The notes below the pieces were generated by a model. It was given only the letters and a program-made list of their open reading frames with translations, did no database searches and was not told the DNA's origin. From contig OX344765.1 in NCBI GenBank assembly GCA_947034895.1, positions 34,601,001-34,665,000 of the forward strand: 64,000 nt of DNA, given 5' to 3'. Made by a program: the position numbers and the translations under genes. This stretch comes from Rhytidiadelphus loreus (taxonomy: Eukaryota > Streptophyta > Bryopsida > Hypnales > Hylocomiaceae). The number at the start of each line of letters is the position of its first letter. Positions within the stretch are counted from its first letter, which is position 1. Below are positions 61,630 to 64,000 of this stretch, in pieces.

Positions 61630-62079
61630 AAAGTCCCATTGTCCCGTTTGGAGAAAAAATGGATTTCAAGCAGATTGTTGTGAGCTCAATTTTTGGTGAA
61701 ACTTTTTGAAACTTTCTCATAAGACAAAAAAACTTATTAACTTTTGGGGAATATAATTTTTATTTCAATTGGTGTTTGGGAGTAAAATTTATATCATAGT
61801 AAGCCTTGAATTCAACTTGGTTTGAGAAGAAAAAATCCACAAAAACTTAAAATAAATAATTTTTCTTTTCTTTTCATAGATTGTATTTTTGTCTACATGA
61901 AAAGCTTTTATTCATTCAACTTACCTTGCAATTTTTGTAGTCAAAGTATTTGAAATTTTTTCCACACATTTTCTTGCTAGTCAATTACAAGATACCATTC
62001 TCAATTTTTTTGCTCTTACACTAGAAATGGCTGTTTTGAATGTTTTTTTGACAAGAAAAAGGCCTTCGGGTTTTAAGGG
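61630..62079. mobile_element. TTAA element, subfamily B (copy 2, left end degraded)
   Basis: It starts AAAGTCCCATTGTCCCGTTT, matching the subterminal left end of 17333-18145, and ends AAAAAGGCCTTCGGG then TTTTAAGGG followed by TTAA at 62080-62083. The left TTAA and first bases appear altered (AATAAC). The body is shorter than copy 1. No coding capacity. Confidence 0.65.
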
Positions 62080-62326
62080 TTAAATATTAAATTCTCATAT
62101 TAATTGATGTTGAGGTTACTTCCTTCCTAAATTAAGCTCTTGTTATTAATGTGGATAAATAATTTGACATGAATAGTGTATACTTAACCCGATAGGATCA
62201 AGCACTAGCAAAATGTTGGTCTTCAAAAACCATTATACGACTTGTTGAGGGTACCAGAAACAATTGGGTTCTAGAGACCACAATCGGAATGCTACACAAT
62301 ACTCAAACACCACCTTAATTTTGGTA

Positions 62327-62694
62327 AAGATACCTATAATGGATAATTTAAGCATTTTAAAACCACCTTAAATTATTCATTGAGAAATTGAATTCAATGT
62401 GTGAAGAAATAAGGATGAGGAAGAATGTAATAAAAAAAGGAATTTTTTTCTCGCAAGAATGAACATTTTGTTCAATATAAATGTGGATTTATTATCTAGT
62501 TCCATCCTAGTTTCATAGCTTCACTTAAAATGGTTAGATTTGGAACTTCTCCCTAATTAAGGAGGGAAGAGAAAAAAAATGGATGAGAAGGTGGAAAAAG
62601 AGAATTTTTTTCAATGAACAGTACACCTAACTATTGTCTATTGTAGGGCATCCTACAAACTCATCACAAGGGGGTTGTCCATTATAGGTATCTT
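62327..62694. mobile_element. MITE with 20-bp terminal inverted repeats and TA target site
   Basis: The left end is AAGATACCTATAATGGATAA and the right end in reverse complement is AAGATACCTATAATGGACAA, one mismatch in 20. TA flanks both sides. The 368-base body is AT-rich without a frame. Probably Tc1/mariner-derived. Confidence 0.82.
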
Positions 62695-62752
62695 TATATG
62701 AAGCTTGCCTATCCTCAAAGCTTGTCAAGGTATCTGGAAAGATGTTACAATA

Positions 62753-62897
62753 GAACCTCTCTAAAGTAATAGGATCGAGACTAGCTGACTATACTACATT
62801 AGAGAGGGTCATTTGCATTAATGATGTTTGAATGTGACCTAGGCTAGGATTAGGCAATCAATAATACTTTCAAGAGGTTATTACTTTCAAGAGGTTC
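62753..62897. mobile_element. Short MITE with GAACCTCT ends and TA target site
   Basis: The left end is GAACCTCTCTAAAGTAATA and the right end in reverse complement is GAACCTCTTGAAAGTAATA. TA flanks both. The right end is duplicated (ACTTTCAAGAGGTTA then TTACTTTCAAGAGGTTC). No coding capacity. Confidence 0.75.
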
Positions 62898-63382
62898 TAC
62901 TAAAAACCACAAATTGATCACTTTTAAGAACTTACAACAAAGGAGAATTCCCTTGGCTATCTGCTATGTCAAGGTATTGTTTATGGATCACTACCATATG
63001 TCAAAGGTTTATAGAAGACTTGGATGGGTCATTTCCTAGCTGTTTGTAATGGATTGGTTTAACTTGGTGGAGGCACATTTTGGACAAACTTTGTCAAAAC
63101 TTCCATTTTTAGGATAGTGAGACAAAAATGAAAAAAAAAAAAAATATAAAACTAAACCATACAAATTTGTTTTAGACTACAATGGGAATGTGTAGAAAAA
63201 AATTTAAGAAATTTGACAACATACATTGAAAGATTATAACATTTGAAGTCAAAAGGATTTTTTTTTCCAACCTTGCCCGACAAGGTCAACAAACTTTAAT
63301 TTCTCCTAGAGTGAAATTTTTGCAATACATGTGATTATTTAAAAAAAAAATTGCACCCTATATCATATTAGTTACATACCTA

Positions 63383-64000
63383 CACTACAAGAAAACGCTG
63401 TCCGGAATGACTGCAGAAATGTGACTCCTTGTCCGATGTGATTGTAGTGTGACTCTACCTCCATAATTGCACCAAATTGCCAAAAACCGCACAAGCGCAG
63501 TCACGTAGCAGTCACGACCGTGACTGCGGGATGAACAGTAGAATGGCGTACAGTTTCATCCATAGCGTTCCGTCCACTATGCTGCGAACAACATGACATG
63601 GCAAGTCGCGTTCCTGACTGGTTTTTGGTAGTCACAGTGAAGTCACGCATCAATTACAAAACGTTTGGAACTCACTTAAGAATGACTACAGAATGACTTC
63701 CTCAAGACTAGAAAATGACTATGCATACATTTTCTTTCAATATTTGATAAAGATAAAGATAACGACGTAAGAAGGACTAGGAGGAAAGATATATGACTAT
63801 GTTTACATTGCATTGTGACTTCTATGCAACTACGTAGGGTCTGTGACTTCTATGCAACTATATTACTTCTTCTACATTACTAGAATCAAAACAAATGTTA
63901 AGAAAATATTCTTTCCAATCTTCTTCTCAAATTTATCCACAACTTTTGATTTGAGGCTCAAAATCTAAAACAAATTTTTGGATATGAAAGTGAGATTGAA
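63383..64000. mobile_element. Terminus and subterminal region of a CACTA-type element (runs off the window)
   Basis: The sequence CACTACAAGAAAACGC begins at 63383. Plant CACTA transposons start with CACTACAAGAAA. For about 480 bases afterwards, TGACT and its complement AGTCA recur in both orientations (for example ATGACTGC, GTGACTCC, CAGTCACG, GTGACTTC), as expected of a subterminal transposase-binding array. TGACTTCTATGCAACTA occurs twice (63817 and 63843). The other end and any transposase are outside the window. Confidence 0.75.

Overview
The window is nuclear DNA of a land plant. The genes have many introns with GT..AG borders, the intergenic DNA is AT-rich and crowded with decayed plant transposons, and the four intact genes all look like land-plant orthologues (a UDP-rhamnose epimerase/reductase, an At1g50380-type oligopeptidase, an At3g54460-type F-box/SNF2 protein and an AIR9-repeat protein). 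The hAT-like zinc-finger transposase remnant and the overall gene style suggest a non-seed plant, perhaps a moss, but that placement is a weak inference.

Layout. About 0-5 kb: minisatellites and a broken hAT-type transposase (minus strand) split by a near-perfect foldback element with CACTA-type ends. 5-13 kb: small non-autonomous transposons, one exon-like open stretch, and a decayed cytochrome P450 (minus). 13-15 kb: decayed Ty1/copia pol (minus). 15-23.7 kb: gene-poor, with several MITE-like elements and short tandem arrays. 23.8-29.9 kb: complete 12-exon oligopeptidase of family S9A (minus). 31.5-35.7 kb: complete two-coding-exon UDP-rhamnose synthase type epimerase/reductase (minus), whose introns and flanks are heavily expanded by tandem duplication. 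36-43.5 kb: gene-poor repeats. 43.6-50.4 kb: complete nine-exon F-box/SNF2/CW/RING helicase (minus). 51.9-59.8 kb: multi-exon coiled-coil protein with one AIR9-type A9 repeat (plus). 60-64 kb: a dense cluster of small transposons ending in a CACTA terminus that runs off the window.

The four intact genes do not form a pathway; they are ordinary housekeeping or regulatory neighbours. The most unusual material is non-coding. There are TTAA-flanked elements with CCC..GGG ends (piggyBac-like) in four places. An array of repeated stem-loops sits inside the UER1-like intron. Three tandem copies of a juxtaposed 3'/5' splice-site motif lie in the leader intron of the A9 gene. A recurring pattern of tandem duplication enlarges introns, leaders and 3' flanks. 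Exon borders were placed by hand from reading frame, splice dinucleotides and family similarity; no transcript evidence was available.
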